Part shown: positions 53,691 through 62,759 of the stretch, piece after piece | Numbering within the stretch: the first letter of the stretch is position 1 | Layout: each line of letters opens with the position of its first letter | Source: Shinella zoogloeoides | GTDB lineage: Bacteria; Pseudomonadota; Alphaproteobacteria; Rhizobiales; Rhizobiaceae | Reading direction: 5' to 3' | Assembly (NCBI RefSeq): GCF_020883495.1 | Contig: NZ_CP086610.1 | Span: 2,089,501-2,153,500 of the forward strand | Length of the DNA: 64,000 nucleotides | The notes under the pieces: model-generated | The model's database searches: none | What the model was told of the DNA's origin: nothing | What the model saw: only the letters and a program-made list of their open reading frames with translations | Translations under genes and position numbers: made by a program

Positions 53691-54743
53691 TCAGCCGTTC
53701 ACGTAGGGCGGGCCGGCCTTGTTGATGACGGCATTGTAGTCCTCGAATATCTTGACGACCTTGGCGGCCGTCTCGCCCTGCTCGGCAATCTCCTTCCAGA
53801 AGACCTTCGCTGCGTCCTCGACGGTCTTCCATTCCTCGGCCGGGATGCTGGTGAGCTTCAGCTTCGTGCCTTCGGCGCGCAGCTTCGCCTCGCCGCCCCA
53901 ATACCACTGGTCGCGGTAGTTGTTGCCGGATTCGATGGCCGTCATGACCAGCTTCTTCAGGTGATCCGGCAGTTCCGCCCACTTCTTCTCGTTGACGAAG
54001 AAGGAGCCGATCCAGGCGCCGGAGATGTTGTTGGTCAGGAAGTGGTCCGTCACATCGGCCCAGCCGACCGTGTAGTCCTCGGTGATGCCCGACCAGGCCA
54101 TGCCGTCGAGTTCGCCGGTCTGTACGGCGACCTGCGCATCCTCGTAGGGGATCGTCACCGGCACGACGCCGAACTGGCTGAGGAAGCGGCCCGCCGTCGG
54201 GAAGGTGTAGAGGCGAAGCCCCTCCAGGTCCTTGACGGAGGTGATGGCCTTCTTGGTGTTGAAGTGGCACGGGTCCTGGCCGGAGGACGAGAGCCAGACG
54301 ACGCCCCCGACCTTCTCATAGGACGAGCGCCAGATGTCGGCGAGGCCGTACTGCTTGAACAGCACCGGCACGTCGAGGATCGACTTGGTGGCGAGCGGGA
54401 AGTAGCCGCCGAAGGTGGCGACGTCAGCCGGGGACGCCATCGAGTCGTCGTCCGAATGCACGGCGTCGATGGTGCCCGCCTGCAGCGCGCGGAAAAGCTC
54501 GCCCGTCGGCACGATCTGGTCGGCGAAGTAAAGCTCGATTTCCAGCTCGCCCTTCGCAGAGGCGTTGATCGCGTCGACGATCGGCTTGGTGACATGCTCG
54601 CCGAGCGCGGCGCCCGCATAGGTCTGGAAACGCCACTTGATAGGCTCCTGGGCCCGCACGATGGCGGGTGCGGAAAGTGTCGCGGCGCCGGCTCCGATCG
54701 TAACCGCCCCGGCCCGTGTCAGAAATTGCCTTCTATTGGTCAT
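53691..54743 (-). CDS. TRAP transporter substrate-binding protein (DctP family)
   Basis: The 350-residue protein starts with a twin-arginine signal (NRRQFLTRAGAV), suggesting export in folded form through Tat. The DctP/TAXI-like body includes AGTIDAVHSDDD and the ligand-arginine region LEGLRLYTFPTAGRF. It captures a substrate, usually an organic anion, in the periplasm for the DctQM membrane proteins encoded just upstream. AGGGAAAG precedes the ATG. The substrate is unknown. Confidence 0.93.
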   Translation of the reverse strand: MTNRRQFLTRAGAVTIGAGAATLSAPAIVRAQEPIKWRFQTYAGAALGEHVTKPIVDAINASAKGELEIELYFADQIVPTGELFRALQAGTIDAVHSDDDSMASPADVATFGGYFPLATKSILDVPVLFKQYGLADIWRSSYEKVGGVVWLSSSGQDPCHFNTKKAITSVKDLEGLRLYTFPTAGRFLSQFGVVPVTIPYEDAQVAVQTGELDGMAWSGITEDYTVGWADVTDHFLTNNISGAWIGSFFVNEKKWAELPDHLKKLVMTAIESGNNYRDQWYWGGEAKLRAEGTKLKLTSIPAEEWKTVEDAAKVFWKEIAEQGETAAKVVKIFEDYNAVINKAGPPYVNG

Positions 54744-54844
54744 ATCTCTTTCCCTCTGGTTATCATCAGGCTTTGCCGGGAACGGCCGTTCATCCCGGAC
54801 GGTCAATGGTCTTTTCTTCTACCGGCCTCATTACTCCCACGGGC

Positions 54845-54866
54845 GCCGGCGGCTGTCGCCGCCGGC
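54845..54866 (-). terminator. Hairpin between the large permease and binding-protein genes
   Basis: GCCGGCGGC-TGTC-GCCGCCGGC is a perfect 9-base-pair stem, eight bases after the permease stop. Without a T-run it is more likely to set relative mRNA levels of transporter parts than to terminate. Confidence 0.5.
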
Positions 54867-54873
54867 AAACTCG

Positions 54874-56196
54874 TCACTTGCTGTAGTAGTTGTTCGGCAG
54901 CCACGTCGCGATTTCCGGGAAGCAGCCGATGATGATCAAGCTTGCGATCATGATGCCGACGAAGGGCCAGATCGATGCATAGATATCGCGCATGGTGATG
55001 CCGGGCGGCGCCATGGCGCGCATCATGAACAGGTTGTAGCCGAAGGGCGGCGTGATGTAGGCGATCTGGCAGGTGATCGTGTAGAGCACGCCGTACCAGA
55101 CGAGATCGAAGCCCAGCTTCTGCACCAGCGGAATGTAGAGCGGGGCGACGATGACGAGCATCGCCGTATCGTCGAGGAACATGCCCATAATCAGGAACGA
55201 GAGCTGCATCAGCACCAGCACCTGCCACGGCTCCAGCCCCAGGTCGCCGAGGAAGAAGCGCTCGATGGACTTGACCGCGCCGAGACCGTCGAAGACCGCG
55301 CCGAAGCAGAGCGAGGCGATCAGGATCCACATGAACATGCAGGTGATGCCGAGCGTCTTCTGAAGCACGTCGTTCCACAGGCTACGCGACAGGCGGCCGC
55401 GCTGCCAGGCGACGAGCGCCGAGGAAATGGCGCCGACCGCCGAGGCTTCCACGAGGCTGGCGATGCCCGAGAGGAACAGCCACATCATCAGCGTGAAGAT
55501 GCCGAGCGGCAGGATGCCGGCCGTGAGCAGCTTCAGCTTCTCGCTCGTCGGCACGTGGCGCTCCTCCGCCGGCAGCGCCGGGCCGAGCGACGGATTGATC
55601 CGGCAGCGCACATAGACGTAGATCGCCATCAGCGCCGCCATCAGGAGGCCCGGGAACACGCCGGCAAGCCAGAGCTGGCCGACCGGAACGCGGGCGATCA
55701 TGCCGTAAAGCACGAGCACGATGCTCGGCGGGATCAGGATGCCGAGCGTCGAGCCGCCCTGCACCACGCCCGTCGTCATCACCTTGTCGTAGCCGCGGCG
55801 CAGCAGTTCCGGCAGCGCGATGGTCGCACCGATCGCCATGCCGGCGACGGAAAGGCCGTTCATGGCCGAAATGATGACCATGAGGCCGATGGTGCCGAGG
55901 GCAAGGCCGCCGTTGATCGGTCCCATCCAGACATGGAAGGCCTTGTAGAGGTCTTCCGCGATGCCGGATTCGGAGAGCATGTAGCCCATGAACACGAACA
56001 TCGGCACCGTCAGCATCGGATACCATTTGACGAGCTTCATGGCGGAGGCGAAGCCCATTTCCGAGCCGCCCGTTCCCCACAGGAGGAAGGCCGCCACGAC
56101 GCCGACGAAGCCGATCACGGCAAAGACGCGCTGCCCGGTGAGCAGCAGCACCATCATGCCGGCGAACATCGTGATTGCGATGAATTCATAGCTCAT
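54874..56196 (-). CDS. TRAP transporter large permease (DctM family)
   Basis: The 440-residue protein has about twelve membrane helices and the DctM pattern: MNGLSVAGMAIGATIALPELLRRGYD and GILIPPSIVLVLYG in the middle, FLDDTAMLVIVAPLYIPLV and TPPFGYNLFMMR near the end. It forms the translocation channel, driven by a sodium or proton gradient. The start overlaps the DctQ stop by four bases. Confidence 0.94.
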   Translation of the reverse strand: MSYEFIAITMFAGMMVLLLTGQRVFAVIGFVGVVAAFLLWGTGGSEMGFASAMKLVKWYPMLTVPMFVFMGYMLSESGIAEDLYKAFHVWMGPINGGLALGTIGLMVIISAMNGLSVAGMAIGATIALPELLRRGYDKVMTTGVVQGGSTLGILIPPSIVLVLYGMIARVPVGQLWLAGVFPGLLMAALMAIYVYVRCRINPSLGPALPAEERHVPTSEKLKLLTAGILPLGIFTLMMWLFLSGIASLVEASAVGAISSALVAWQRGRLSRSLWNDVLQKTLGITCMFMWILIASLCFGAVFDGLGAVKSIERFFLGDLGLEPWQVLVLMQLSFLIMGMFLDDTAMLVIVAPLYIPLVQKLGFDLVWYGVLYTITCQIAYITPPFGYNLFMMRAMAPPGITMRDIYASIWPFVGIMIASLIIIGCFPEIATWLPNNYYSK

Positions 56197-56702
56197 GCGA
56201 TGGGCCTTCCCCGCAATTCGGCGATATCCTTGAACAGCGAAGAGGTGGCCTGCGCGAGCATCATCACGACGCCGAAGGTCATGACGATCTTGATCGGCGC
56301 CATGTAGGGCGCCCAGGCGGAGAAGCTCTTTTCCTTGAACTGGATGGCGTAGGTCGTGCTGGCGATGCCGCCGAACAGCATGAAGCCGAGGAACACGATC
56401 AGCGCGATGGCGGTCACCACGTCGAAGGCGGCGCGGCGGCGCACCGACCACTGGCTGTAGAAGAGGTCCATGCGCACATGATCGTCCGTCTGCATGGCGA
56501 AGGCGCCGCCGAGCATGTAGTAGGCCGCCATGGTGAACTGGGCGGATTCCAGCATCCAGTTCGCCGGCAGGTGGAACGCCTTCGAAACCGACGAATAAAG
56601 CAGGATCGCGAACATCGCGAAGATCAGATACATCGCAAAAAGGCCGACGCGCCGGTTGAACGTGTCGACGAAGCGCACATAGCTCTTGATGAAATCAGGC
56701 AT
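56193..56702 (-). CDS. TRAP transporter small permease (DctQ family)
   Basis: The 169-residue protein has four membrane helices and the DctQ features AYYMLGGAFAMQTDDHVRMDLFY in the second loop. It binds the large permease and is required for transport. GGGGAGG lies at good spacing before the ATG at 56702. It is the first of the transporter genes, 134 bases downstream of the amidohydrolase gene. Confidence 0.92.
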   Translation of the reverse strand: MPDFIKSYVRFVDTFNRRVGLFAMYLIFAMFAILLYSSVSKAFHLPANWMLESAQFTMAAYYMLGGAFAMQTDDHVRMDLFYSQWSVRRRAAFDVVTAIALIVFLGFMLFGGIASTTYAIQFKEKSFSAWAPYMAPIKIVMTFGVVMMLAQATSSLFKDIAELRGRPIA

Positions 56703-56836
56703 CGGCCCTGCCTCCCCTGGCAGCGGCGGCATTCTCAGCCGGACCGGTCCTCCAAATTGACAACGCAAGCATTCGCCTGGCCTCTCCAGTTCGTGTTCTT
56801 TTCCGTTTCCACGGCATTCCGTTCCCGGGTCGTTTT

Positions 56837-57598
56837 TTAATTGATTGCGGAAAGGCTCTTGCCGAGCAGTCCCGTCAGATAGCCGGCCACGACCTCCTGG
56901 CCGGCTTCGTCTCGGATGAGGTCGTTGCGAACCTCGATCATCACATTGGCAAGGCCGTTGGAAAGGCCGTGCTCCCTGAGGGTATGCGTCACGCCGTCCT
57001 CAGGCCCGTACGGCTCGTTGCGGCGGGCGTCGTAGCGCCTGTCGGCTGCAGCTTCGGTCAGCATGGCGTCGGCAAGGCGCGTGTCGGCATCGTGCAGGAT
57101 GCCGATTTCCACGTCGCGCTGCTTGCCGAAATAGACGGGGGTGAAGCTGTGCATGGTGACGATGACCGGCGGCCTGCCCTCGGCGATACGCGCCGTCACC
57201 AGACGGGAAAGCGTGTCGCGGAAGGGCAGATAGAGCGCCTCGGTGCGGGCGTCGCGCGCCGCCTGATCCAGCCCCGCATTGCCCGGAACATCGAAGACCT
57301 CGCTCTTTTCCGGCATGGCGGCCGGTGATTCCGGCGGACGGTTGCAATCGTAGACGAGGCGCGAGAAGCGCTGGTGGAGCAGCGTCGCATCGAGGCTTTT
57401 CGCTATCAGGCGCGAAACGGCGAGCGCGCCCGGATCCCAGGCGATATGGCTTGCCAGCGCCTCCTCGGAAAGTCCGAGCGTGCCGAGCGACTTCGGCAGG
57501 ACGCGCGATGCATGCTCGCAGACCAGGATCACCGGACTGCGGGCAATAGCATTCTCCAGGGCGACAGGGTCGCCCTCCTCCACACTCAGAATTCCCAT
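56837..57598 (-). CDS. N-formylglutamate amidohydrolase family protein
   Basis: The 253-residue protein belongs to the HutG-like family. It has VILVCEHASRVLP at the N-terminus, DCNRPPESP, the metal-site-like VTMHSFTPVYFG and the C-terminal MIEVRNDLIRDEAGQ. Characterised members hydrolyse N-formylglutamate in the histidine pathway, but no hut gene is here. In this context it could instead cleave a gamma-glutamyl-amide or N-acyl glutamate made by the linked ligase. It is divergent from the RpiR regulator, with two operator-like palindromes between them. Confidence 0.85.
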   Translation of the reverse strand: MGILSVEEGDPVALENAIARSPVILVCEHASRVLPKSLGTLGLSEEALASHIAWDPGALAVSRLIAKSLDATLLHQRFSRLVYDCNRPPESPAAMPEKSEVFDVPGNAGLDQAARDARTEALYLPFRDTLSRLVTARIAEGRPPVIVTMHSFTPVYFGKQRDVEIGILHDADTRLADAMLTEAAADRRYDARRNEPYGPEDGVTHTLREHGLSNGLANVMIEVRNDLIRDEAGQEVVAGYLTGLLGKSLSAIN

Positions 57599-57632
57599 GA
57601 GCCTGATCCCCTCGACCGGCTTTTATCGTTGA

Positions 57633-57648
57633 TGAAGAGAATTCTTCA
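57633..57648. promoter_or_regulatory. Operator-like palindrome TGAAGA-N4-TCTTCA
   Basis: Perfect 6-base arms surround GAAT. The site lies 35 bases upstream of the amidohydrolase start, in the divergent region shared with the RpiR regulator. A related site follows 42 bases later. Confidence 0.6.
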
Positions 57649-57674
57649 CCATTCTGCCAGTGTCAACCGGGGGA

Positions 57675-57690
57675 TGAAAAAATCTCTTCA
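57675..57690. promoter_or_regulatory. Second TGAA-N8-TTCA operator-like site
   Basis: This 16-base site shares the TGAA and TTCA ends and total length of the first and is displaced by exactly 42 bases, four helical turns. It lies about 80 bases before the RpiR start. The pair could bind the RpiR regulator cooperatively. Confidence 0.5.
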
Positions 57691-57769
57691 AAAAATCATT
57701 TGACTCGAATTGTGACAGCGATGTTTAATTTTGAAAACTCCGGCAAAGACCGGAGCGCAGGGGAATAAC

Positions 57770-58669
57770 TTGACGCTCAACCAAGCATCCATGACGGTGT
57801 CGGATGTGATCCATGCTCATTTCGATGCGCTGACGCGCGCCGAAAGGCAGCTGGCCACATCGCTGCTCGATAACTATCCCGTCTCCGGCCTCGGCAGCAT
57901 CACGACCGTGGCGGAAAACGCCGGCGTGTCGACGCCGACGGTCGCGCGCATGGTGCAGAAACTCGGCTTCCGCGGTTTCCCGGATTTCCAGGTCCGCCTG
58001 CATCACGAGCTGGAGGCGACGCTTTCCAGCCCCATCAGCAAGCACGACCGCTGGGCCGCCAACGCGCCCGGCACCCACATCCTCAACCGCTTCGCCGACG
58101 CGATCATGACGAACCTGCGCCAGACACTCGCGCAGGTGGAGGCCGCCGAATTCGACGGCGCGGCCGCCCTCCTCGCCGACCGCCAGCGCAGCATCTACAT
58201 CATCGGCGGGCGCATCACGAAGGCGCTCGCCGACTATCTCTTCACCCATCTCCAGGTCATCCGCCCGAACGTCACGCAGATTGCGTCCAATCCCAGTTCC
58301 TGGCCGCATTACGTGCTGAACATGAAGGCCGGCGACGTGCTCGTGATCTTCGACATCCGCCGCTACGAGCAGGAGATGGAGACGCTCGGCCGCGTCGCCC
58401 GCGAGCGCGGCGTGGAGATCGTGCTGTTCACCGACCAGTGGGCCTCGCCCGTCGCCAAGGCGGCGGCAAGGGTCTTCCGCGTCCATATCGAGGCGCCGTC
58501 CGCATGGGATTCCTCCGTCGTGACGCTCTTCATCGTGGAAGCGCTGATCGAAGCGGTGCAAAGTTCGGGCTGGGAGGAAACCAGCGGCCGAATGAAGACG
58601 CTGGAGGGTCTGTTCGAGGCCAGCCGGCTTTTTCGCAAACCCCGGCCGGAGGTTTCCGGCAAGACCTGA
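57770..58669 (+). CDS. RpiR/MurR-family transcriptional regulator
   Basis: The protein of about 299 residues has an N-terminal HTH_6 domain (AERQLATSLLDNYPVSG; GVSTPTVARMVQKLGFRGFPDFQ) and a C-terminal SIS domain (about 120-260, with YIIGGRITKALADYLFTHL). SIS domains usually bind a phosphorylated sugar, but in this setting the effector may be another metabolite. TTG 57770 with AGGGGAATAAC upstream is my preferred start; ATG 57791 is an alternative. It is divergent from the amidohydrolase and lies about 100 bases before the ABC importer genes. Confidence 0.88.
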   Translation: MTLNQASMTVSDVIHAHFDALTRAERQLATSLLDNYPVSGLGSITTVAENAGVSTPTVARMVQKLGFRGFPDFQVRLHHELEATLSSPISKHDRWAANAPGTHILNRFADAIMTNLRQTLAQVEAAEFDGAAALLADRQRSIYIIGGRITKALADYLFTHLQVIRPNVTQIASNPSSWPHYVLNMKAGDVLVIFDIRRYEQEMETLGRVARERGVEIVLFTDQWASPVAKAAARVFRVHIEAPSAWDSSVVTLFIVEALIEAVQSSGWEETSGRMKTLEGLFEASRLFRKPRPEVSGKT

Positions 58670-58696
58670 TCGACATACGAAAAAAACGAAATAAAA

Positions 58697-58714
58697 CTGT
58701 CACATAAGCTTCAT
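58697..58714 (+). promoter_or_regulatory. Weak PHO-box-like sequence
   Basis: CTGTCAC-N4-GCTTCAT resembles the PhoB site CTGTCAT-N4-CTGTCAT in its first half and the last five bases of the second. It lies about 55 bases upstream of the binding-protein gene. The second half is poor, so the match may be chance. Confidence 0.25.
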
Positions 58715-58770
58715 ACGCCGCAAGTAATCACCACGCCGAAATGCCTGACACACAAAAGGAGAACCCCGTG

Positions 58771-59874
58771 ATGTCACATACGAAACGTCTGCTCTCGCTC
58801 TCCACCGCCATGGTGATCGCCACCACGTCGCTCGCCTTCGCCGAGCCGAGCGCGGAGCTGATCGAGGCCGCCAAGAAGGAAGGCATGCTCACGACCATCG
58901 CGCTGCCGCATGACTGGTGCGGCTACGGTGACGTCATCGCCTCCTTCAAGGCCAAGTATCCGGAAATCCAGGTCAACGAACTGAACCCGGACGCCGGCTC
59001 GGCCGACGAAATCGAAGCCATCAAGGCCAACAAGGACAACAAGGGCCCGCAGTCGCCCGACGTGATCGACGTCGGCCTCGCCTTCGGCCCGTCCGCCAAG
59101 GCCGAAGGCCTGCTGCAGCCCTACAAGGTCTCGACCTGGGACGAGATTCCGGACGAGATCAAGGACGCCGACGGCCACTGGTACGGCGACTATTACGGCG
59201 TGATGTCCTTCCTCGTGAACAAGGACCTCGTCGCCAATTCGCCGAAGGACTGGGCCGACCTCCTGAAGCCGGAATATGCCGGCCAGGTCGCGCTTGCCGG
59301 TGACCCGCGCGCCTCCAACCAGGCGATCCTCGCGGTTCTCGCCGCCGGTCTTTCCAAGGACGCCAAGTCCGGCAAGGAAGCCGGCGAGGCTGGCCTTGCC
59401 TACTTCGCCGAGATGAACAAGGCCGGCAACTTCGTTCCGGTCATCGGCAAGTCCGGCACGCTGGCGCAGGGCTCGACCCCGATCGTCGTCGCCTGGGACT
59501 ACAACGCGCTGGGCTGGGCCAAGACCCTCAACGGCAACCCGCCGACGGAAGTCGTCGTTCCGGAGAAGGGCGTCCTCGCCGGCGTCTACGTCCAGGGCAT
59601 CTCGGCCTATGCGCCGCATCCGAACGCCGCCAAGCTGTGGATGGAGCACGTCTACTCCGACGAAGGCCAGCTCGGCTGGCTGAAGGGCTATTGCCATCCG
59701 GCGCGCTTCAACGCCATGGTCAAGGCCGGCAAGGTTCCGCAGGAACTGATCGACGCCCTGCCGCCGGCAGCGTCCTATGAGAAGGCCTACTTCCCGACGC
59801 TCGAGGAAGTCGACGCCAACAAGGCCGCCGTCACCGGCGCATGGGACAGCGTCGTCGGCGCGAACGTGCAGTAA
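58771..59874 (+). CDS. ABC importer periplasmic binding protein (Fe3+/polyamine/opine type)
   Basis: The 367-residue protein has a signal peptide (about 1-24, cleaved after AFAE) and the extracellular solute-binding fold of the iron/spermidine/thiamine cluster: ALPHDWCGYGDVIASFKAKYP and VVAWDYNALGWAKTLNG. It delivers a ligand to the two permeases encoded next. An AAAAGGAG site lies nine bases before the ATG. Iron-type members carry tyrosine pairs and phosphonate types a different pocket; I could not assign the ligand. Confidence 0.88.
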   Translation: MSHTKRLLSLSTAMVIATTSLAFAEPSAELIEAAKKEGMLTTIALPHDWCGYGDVIASFKAKYPEIQVNELNPDAGSADEIEAIKANKDNKGPQSPDVIDVGLAFGPSAKAEGLLQPYKVSTWDEIPDEIKDADGHWYGDYYGVMSFLVNKDLVANSPKDWADLLKPEYAGQVALAGDPRASNQAILAVLAAGLSKDAKSGKEAGEAGLAYFAEMNKAGNFVPVIGKSGTLAQGSTPIVVAWDYNALGWAKTLNGNPPTEVVVPEKGVLAGVYVQGISAYAPHPNAAKLWMEHVYSDEGQLGWLKGYCHPARFNAMVKAGKVPQELIDALPPAASYEKAYFPTLEEVDANKAAVTGAWDSVVGANVQ

Positions 59875-59958
59875 GCGACATCCTTCGTCGCCCCGGCCGC
59901 ATGCCGGGGCGACGATCGCGGTATGCCAATAACGGCAACCCCATCCGAGGTTTTCTTG

Positions 59959-60849
59959 ATGTCATCAGACAGCTCAGCCGCCAGCCGGCCGACGCGCGAG
60001 CCCTTCCGCCTCCCGCTGCATTGGCTCGGCGCGGCGCCGTTCGCGATCTTCGTCCTGTTGTTCCTGATCATGCCGACGATGCGTATCGTCATCGGCGCCT
60101 TCCAGACGCCGGACGGCGGCTTCACGCTGGACAATATCCGCGGGCTGTTCACCACATCGATCCTGTCGGCCTACTGGATCTCGATCAAGATTTCCATCGC
60201 CTCGGCCCTGCTCGGCTGCCTGATCGGCTTTGCCGTCGCCTCCGCCGCCGTGCTCGGCGGCCTGCCGAAGTGGATTCGCGGCCCACTGCTGACCTTCTCC
60301 GGCGTCGCCTCGAACTTCGCGGGCGTCCCGCTCGCCTTCGCCTTCCTCGCGACCCTCGGCCCGGTCGGTCTCGTCACCGTGTTCCTGCGCACCCAGTTCG
60401 GCTTCGACCTGCGCGCCCACGGCTTCAACATCCTGTCCTTCTGGGGTCTGACGGTCACTTACCTCTTTTTCCAGATTCCGCTGATGATCCTCATCATCAC
60501 GCCCGCGCTCGACGGCCTGAAGCGCGAATGGCGCGAGGCGGCGCAGATTCTCGGCGCGACCAACGCGCAGTACTGGCGCATGGTCGCCTTCCCGATCCTG
60601 CTGCCCTCCTTCCTCGGCACGCTGGCCCTGCTCTTCGCCAACGCCTTCGGCGCGGTCGCGACGGCCATCGCGCTCACCGGCTCCTCGCTCTCCATCGTGC
60701 CGATCCTGCTCTTCGCGCAGATTCGCGGCGACGTGCTGGGCAATCCCCATCTCGGCTATGCGCTGGCCTTCGGCATGATCGTCGTCACCGGCATCGCCAA
60801 CACGATCTACATCTGGCTGCGCGCGCGCAGCGAAAGGTGGCTGAAATGA
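59959..60849 (+). CDS. ABC importer permease, first subunit
   Basis: The 296-residue protein has about six membrane helices and the EAA loop REAAQILGATNAQYWR that docks to the ATPase. It begins at ATG 59959 with GAGG upstream; an earlier in-frame ATG at 59923 has no site. The C-terminal helix ends YIWLRARSERW. The stop overlaps the second permease gene by four bases. Confidence 0.92.
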   Translation: MSSDSSAASRPTREPFRLPLHWLGAAPFAIFVLLFLIMPTMRIVIGAFQTPDGGFTLDNIRGLFTTSILSAYWISIKISIASALLGCLIGFAVASAAVLGGLPKWIRGPLLTFSGVASNFAGVPLAFAFLATLGPVGLVTVFLRTQFGFDLRAHGFNILSFWGLTVTYLFFQIPLMILIITPALDGLKREWREAAQILGATNAQYWRMVAFPILLPSFLGTLALLFANAFGAVATAIALTGSSLSIVPILLFAQIRGDVLGNPHLGYALAFGMIVVTGIANTIYIWLRARSERWLK

Positions 60850-61628
60850 AAAAGCTCTGGGCCTGGGGCGCCCTCCTCTTCGGGCTGCTCTACTTCATCC
60901 TGCCGCTGCTCGGCATGACCAACTTCTCCCTGAAGATGCGCCGCGGCGTCTATTCGCTGGACGCCTACGCCGTCGTGCTCGGCGACCCGCGCTTCCAGGA
61001 GACCTTCACCTATTCGGTGATGATGGCGCTCGCCACCATCGCTTTCGGCGTGCTGCTTGTCGTGCCCACCGCCTATTGGGTGCGCCTCAAGCTGCCGGGC
61101 CTTCGCCCCTATGTCGAGTTCATCACGCTCCTGCCGCTGGTCATCCCGGCCATCGTCATCGTCTTCGGCTATATCCGCCTCTACAACACGTCGAGCTGGC
61201 TGCCGCTGACCGGCTCGATCACCGGCACCAACATCCTGCTGATGTTCGGCTATTCGATGCTGGCCTTGCCCTACATGTACCGCGCCGTCGATACGGGCCT
61301 GCGCTCCATCGACATCGCCACGCTGACGGAAGCCGCCCAGAGCCTCGGCGCAGGCTGGATGACCATCCTCGCCCGCATCATCCTGCCGAACGTGCTGGTC
61401 GCGGTGCTTTCCGGCGCATTCCTGACCTTCGCCATCGTCATCGGCGAGTTCACCATGGCCGCCCTCCTCAACCGTCCGGCCTTCGGCCCCTACATGCAGC
61501 TTCTCGGCGCAAACCGCGCCTATGAGCCGGCTGCGCTCGCGGTCATGTCCTTCGCCTTGACCTGGGGCTGCCTCGGCCTGATCCAGCTTGTTTCCCGCTT
61601 CCAGAAGGGCGCGCAAAGCCCCGCCTAA
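60846..61628 (+). CDS. ABC importer permease, second subunit
   Basis: The 260-residue protein has about six membrane helices and the coupling motif TEAAQSLGAGWMTILAR. It resembles PotC/PhnV-type permeases. It starts inside the stop of the previous permease (ATGA), so the two are made in equal amounts as a heterodimer. Confidence 0.93.
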   Translation: MKKLWAWGALLFGLLYFILPLLGMTNFSLKMRRGVYSLDAYAVVLGDPRFQETFTYSVMMALATIAFGVLLVVPTAYWVRLKLPGLRPYVEFITLLPLVIPAIVIVFGYIRLYNTSSWLPLTGSITGTNILLMFGYSMLALPYMYRAVDTGLRSIDIATLTEAAQSLGAGWMTILARIILPNVLVAVLSGAFLTFAIVIGEFTMAALLNRPAFGPYMQLLGANRAYEPAALAVMSFALTWGCLGLIQLVSRFQKGAQSPA

Positions 61629-61637
61629 GGACCATTC

Positions 61638-62699
61638 ATGAGCTTCCTGACCCTCACCAGCATCCAGAAGTCCTTCGGCCCCGTGCAGGTCGTCAAGGAT
61701 TTCAACATGTCCATCGAAAAGGGCGAGTTCATCTCGTTCCTCGGACCTTCGGGCTGCGGCAAGACGACCATCCTGCGCATGATCGCCGGCTTCGAGACGC
61801 CCTCGGGCGGCGCGATCAGCATCGACGGCAAGAGCCAGGCGAACCTTCGCCCCAACCAGCGCAATATCGGCATGGTCTTCCAGGCCTATGCGCTCTTCCC
61901 GAACATGAACGTCGCGGAAAACGTCGCCTTCGGCCTCAAGGTCGCCGGCCGGCCGAAAGCCGAGATCGACGCGCGCGTCAAGGAAATGCTCGGCCTCATC
62001 AAGCTCGATCACCTCGCCGACCGCTACCCCTACCAGATGTCCGGCGGCCAGCAGCAGCGCGTGGCGCTCGCCCGCGCGCTCGCCCCCAAGCCGCAGGTCC
62101 TCCTCCTCGACGAACCGCTCTCGGCCCTCGACGCCAAGATCCGCGTATCGCTGCGCGAGGAAATCCGCATGATCCAGCAGCAGCTCGGCATCACCACGGT
62201 CTTCGTCACGCACGACCAGGAAGAGGCGCTGTCGATCTCCGACCGCATCGTCGTCATGAATGCTGGCAAGGCCGACCAGATCGGCACGCCCGCCGACATC
62301 TACAACCGCCCCGCCACCCGCTTCGTCGCCGGCTTCGTCGGCACGCTGAACCTCATCGAGGCCAAAGTGGTCGATGCCGCTTCCAACCGCGTGACGATCG
62401 GCGACCAGGGCGTGACGCTGCGCGAATCGCTCGGCAATGCGAAGGCCGGCGACACGGTTTCGCTGGCGCTGCGCCCCGAGGCCGGCTCCATCGCCGCCGA
62501 CGCCAAGGGCGACACGGCGCTTTCCGGCGAGGTCGTCTCGTCGAACTTCCTCGGCTCCGTCATCCGCACGCGCATGAAGGTCGGCGGCAGCGTCATTTCC
62601 TTCGACATGTTCAACAGCCCCGGCCTCGTGCCGCCGGCCGTCGGAGAAACGGTCACGCTGCGCTTCACCGCCGGCGATCTTCTCGTCATCCACGACTGA
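61638..62699 (+). CDS. ABC importer ATPase with TOBE domain (PotA-like)
   Basis: The 353-residue protein has Walker A GPSGCGKTT (about 36-44), the signature SGGQQQRVALARAL, Walker B LLLDEPLSALD and a switch histidine in TVFVTHD. The C-terminal TOBE domain (about 270-353) is typical of the MalK/PotA group and may be regulatory. It is the last gene of the importer operon, nine bases after the permease. Confidence 0.95.
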   Translation: MSFLTLTSIQKSFGPVQVVKDFNMSIEKGEFISFLGPSGCGKTTILRMIAGFETPSGGAISIDGKSQANLRPNQRNIGMVFQAYALFPNMNVAENVAFGLKVAGRPKAEIDARVKEMLGLIKLDHLADRYPYQMSGGQQQRVALARALAPKPQVLLLDEPLSALDAKIRVSLREEIRMIQQQLGITTVFVTHDQEEALSISDRIVVMNAGKADQIGTPADIYNRPATRFVAGFVGTLNLIEAKVVDAASNRVTIGDQGVTLRESLGNAKAGDTVSLALRPEAGSIAADAKGDTALSGEVVSSNFLGSVIRTRMKVGGSVISFDMFNSPGLVPPAVGETVTLRFTAGDLLVIHD

Positions 62700-62759
62700 A
62701 CCGTTCCAGACCTTGCGAGAGGTTTGGAAAAATCTGTCGTGAATTCTCTCTTTTGCGTC

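Noticed and set aside
59841..60845. An upstream extension of the second permease frame through the first permease gene.
   Set aside because: It is an out-of-frame reading of the first permease; the ATGA overlap marks the true start.
58771..62699. Naming the ABC importer as a 2-aminoethylphosphonate, iron or spermidine system.
   Set aside because: The four proteins belong to the wider cluster, but I see no ligand-specific residues or linked catabolic genes that would decide it.
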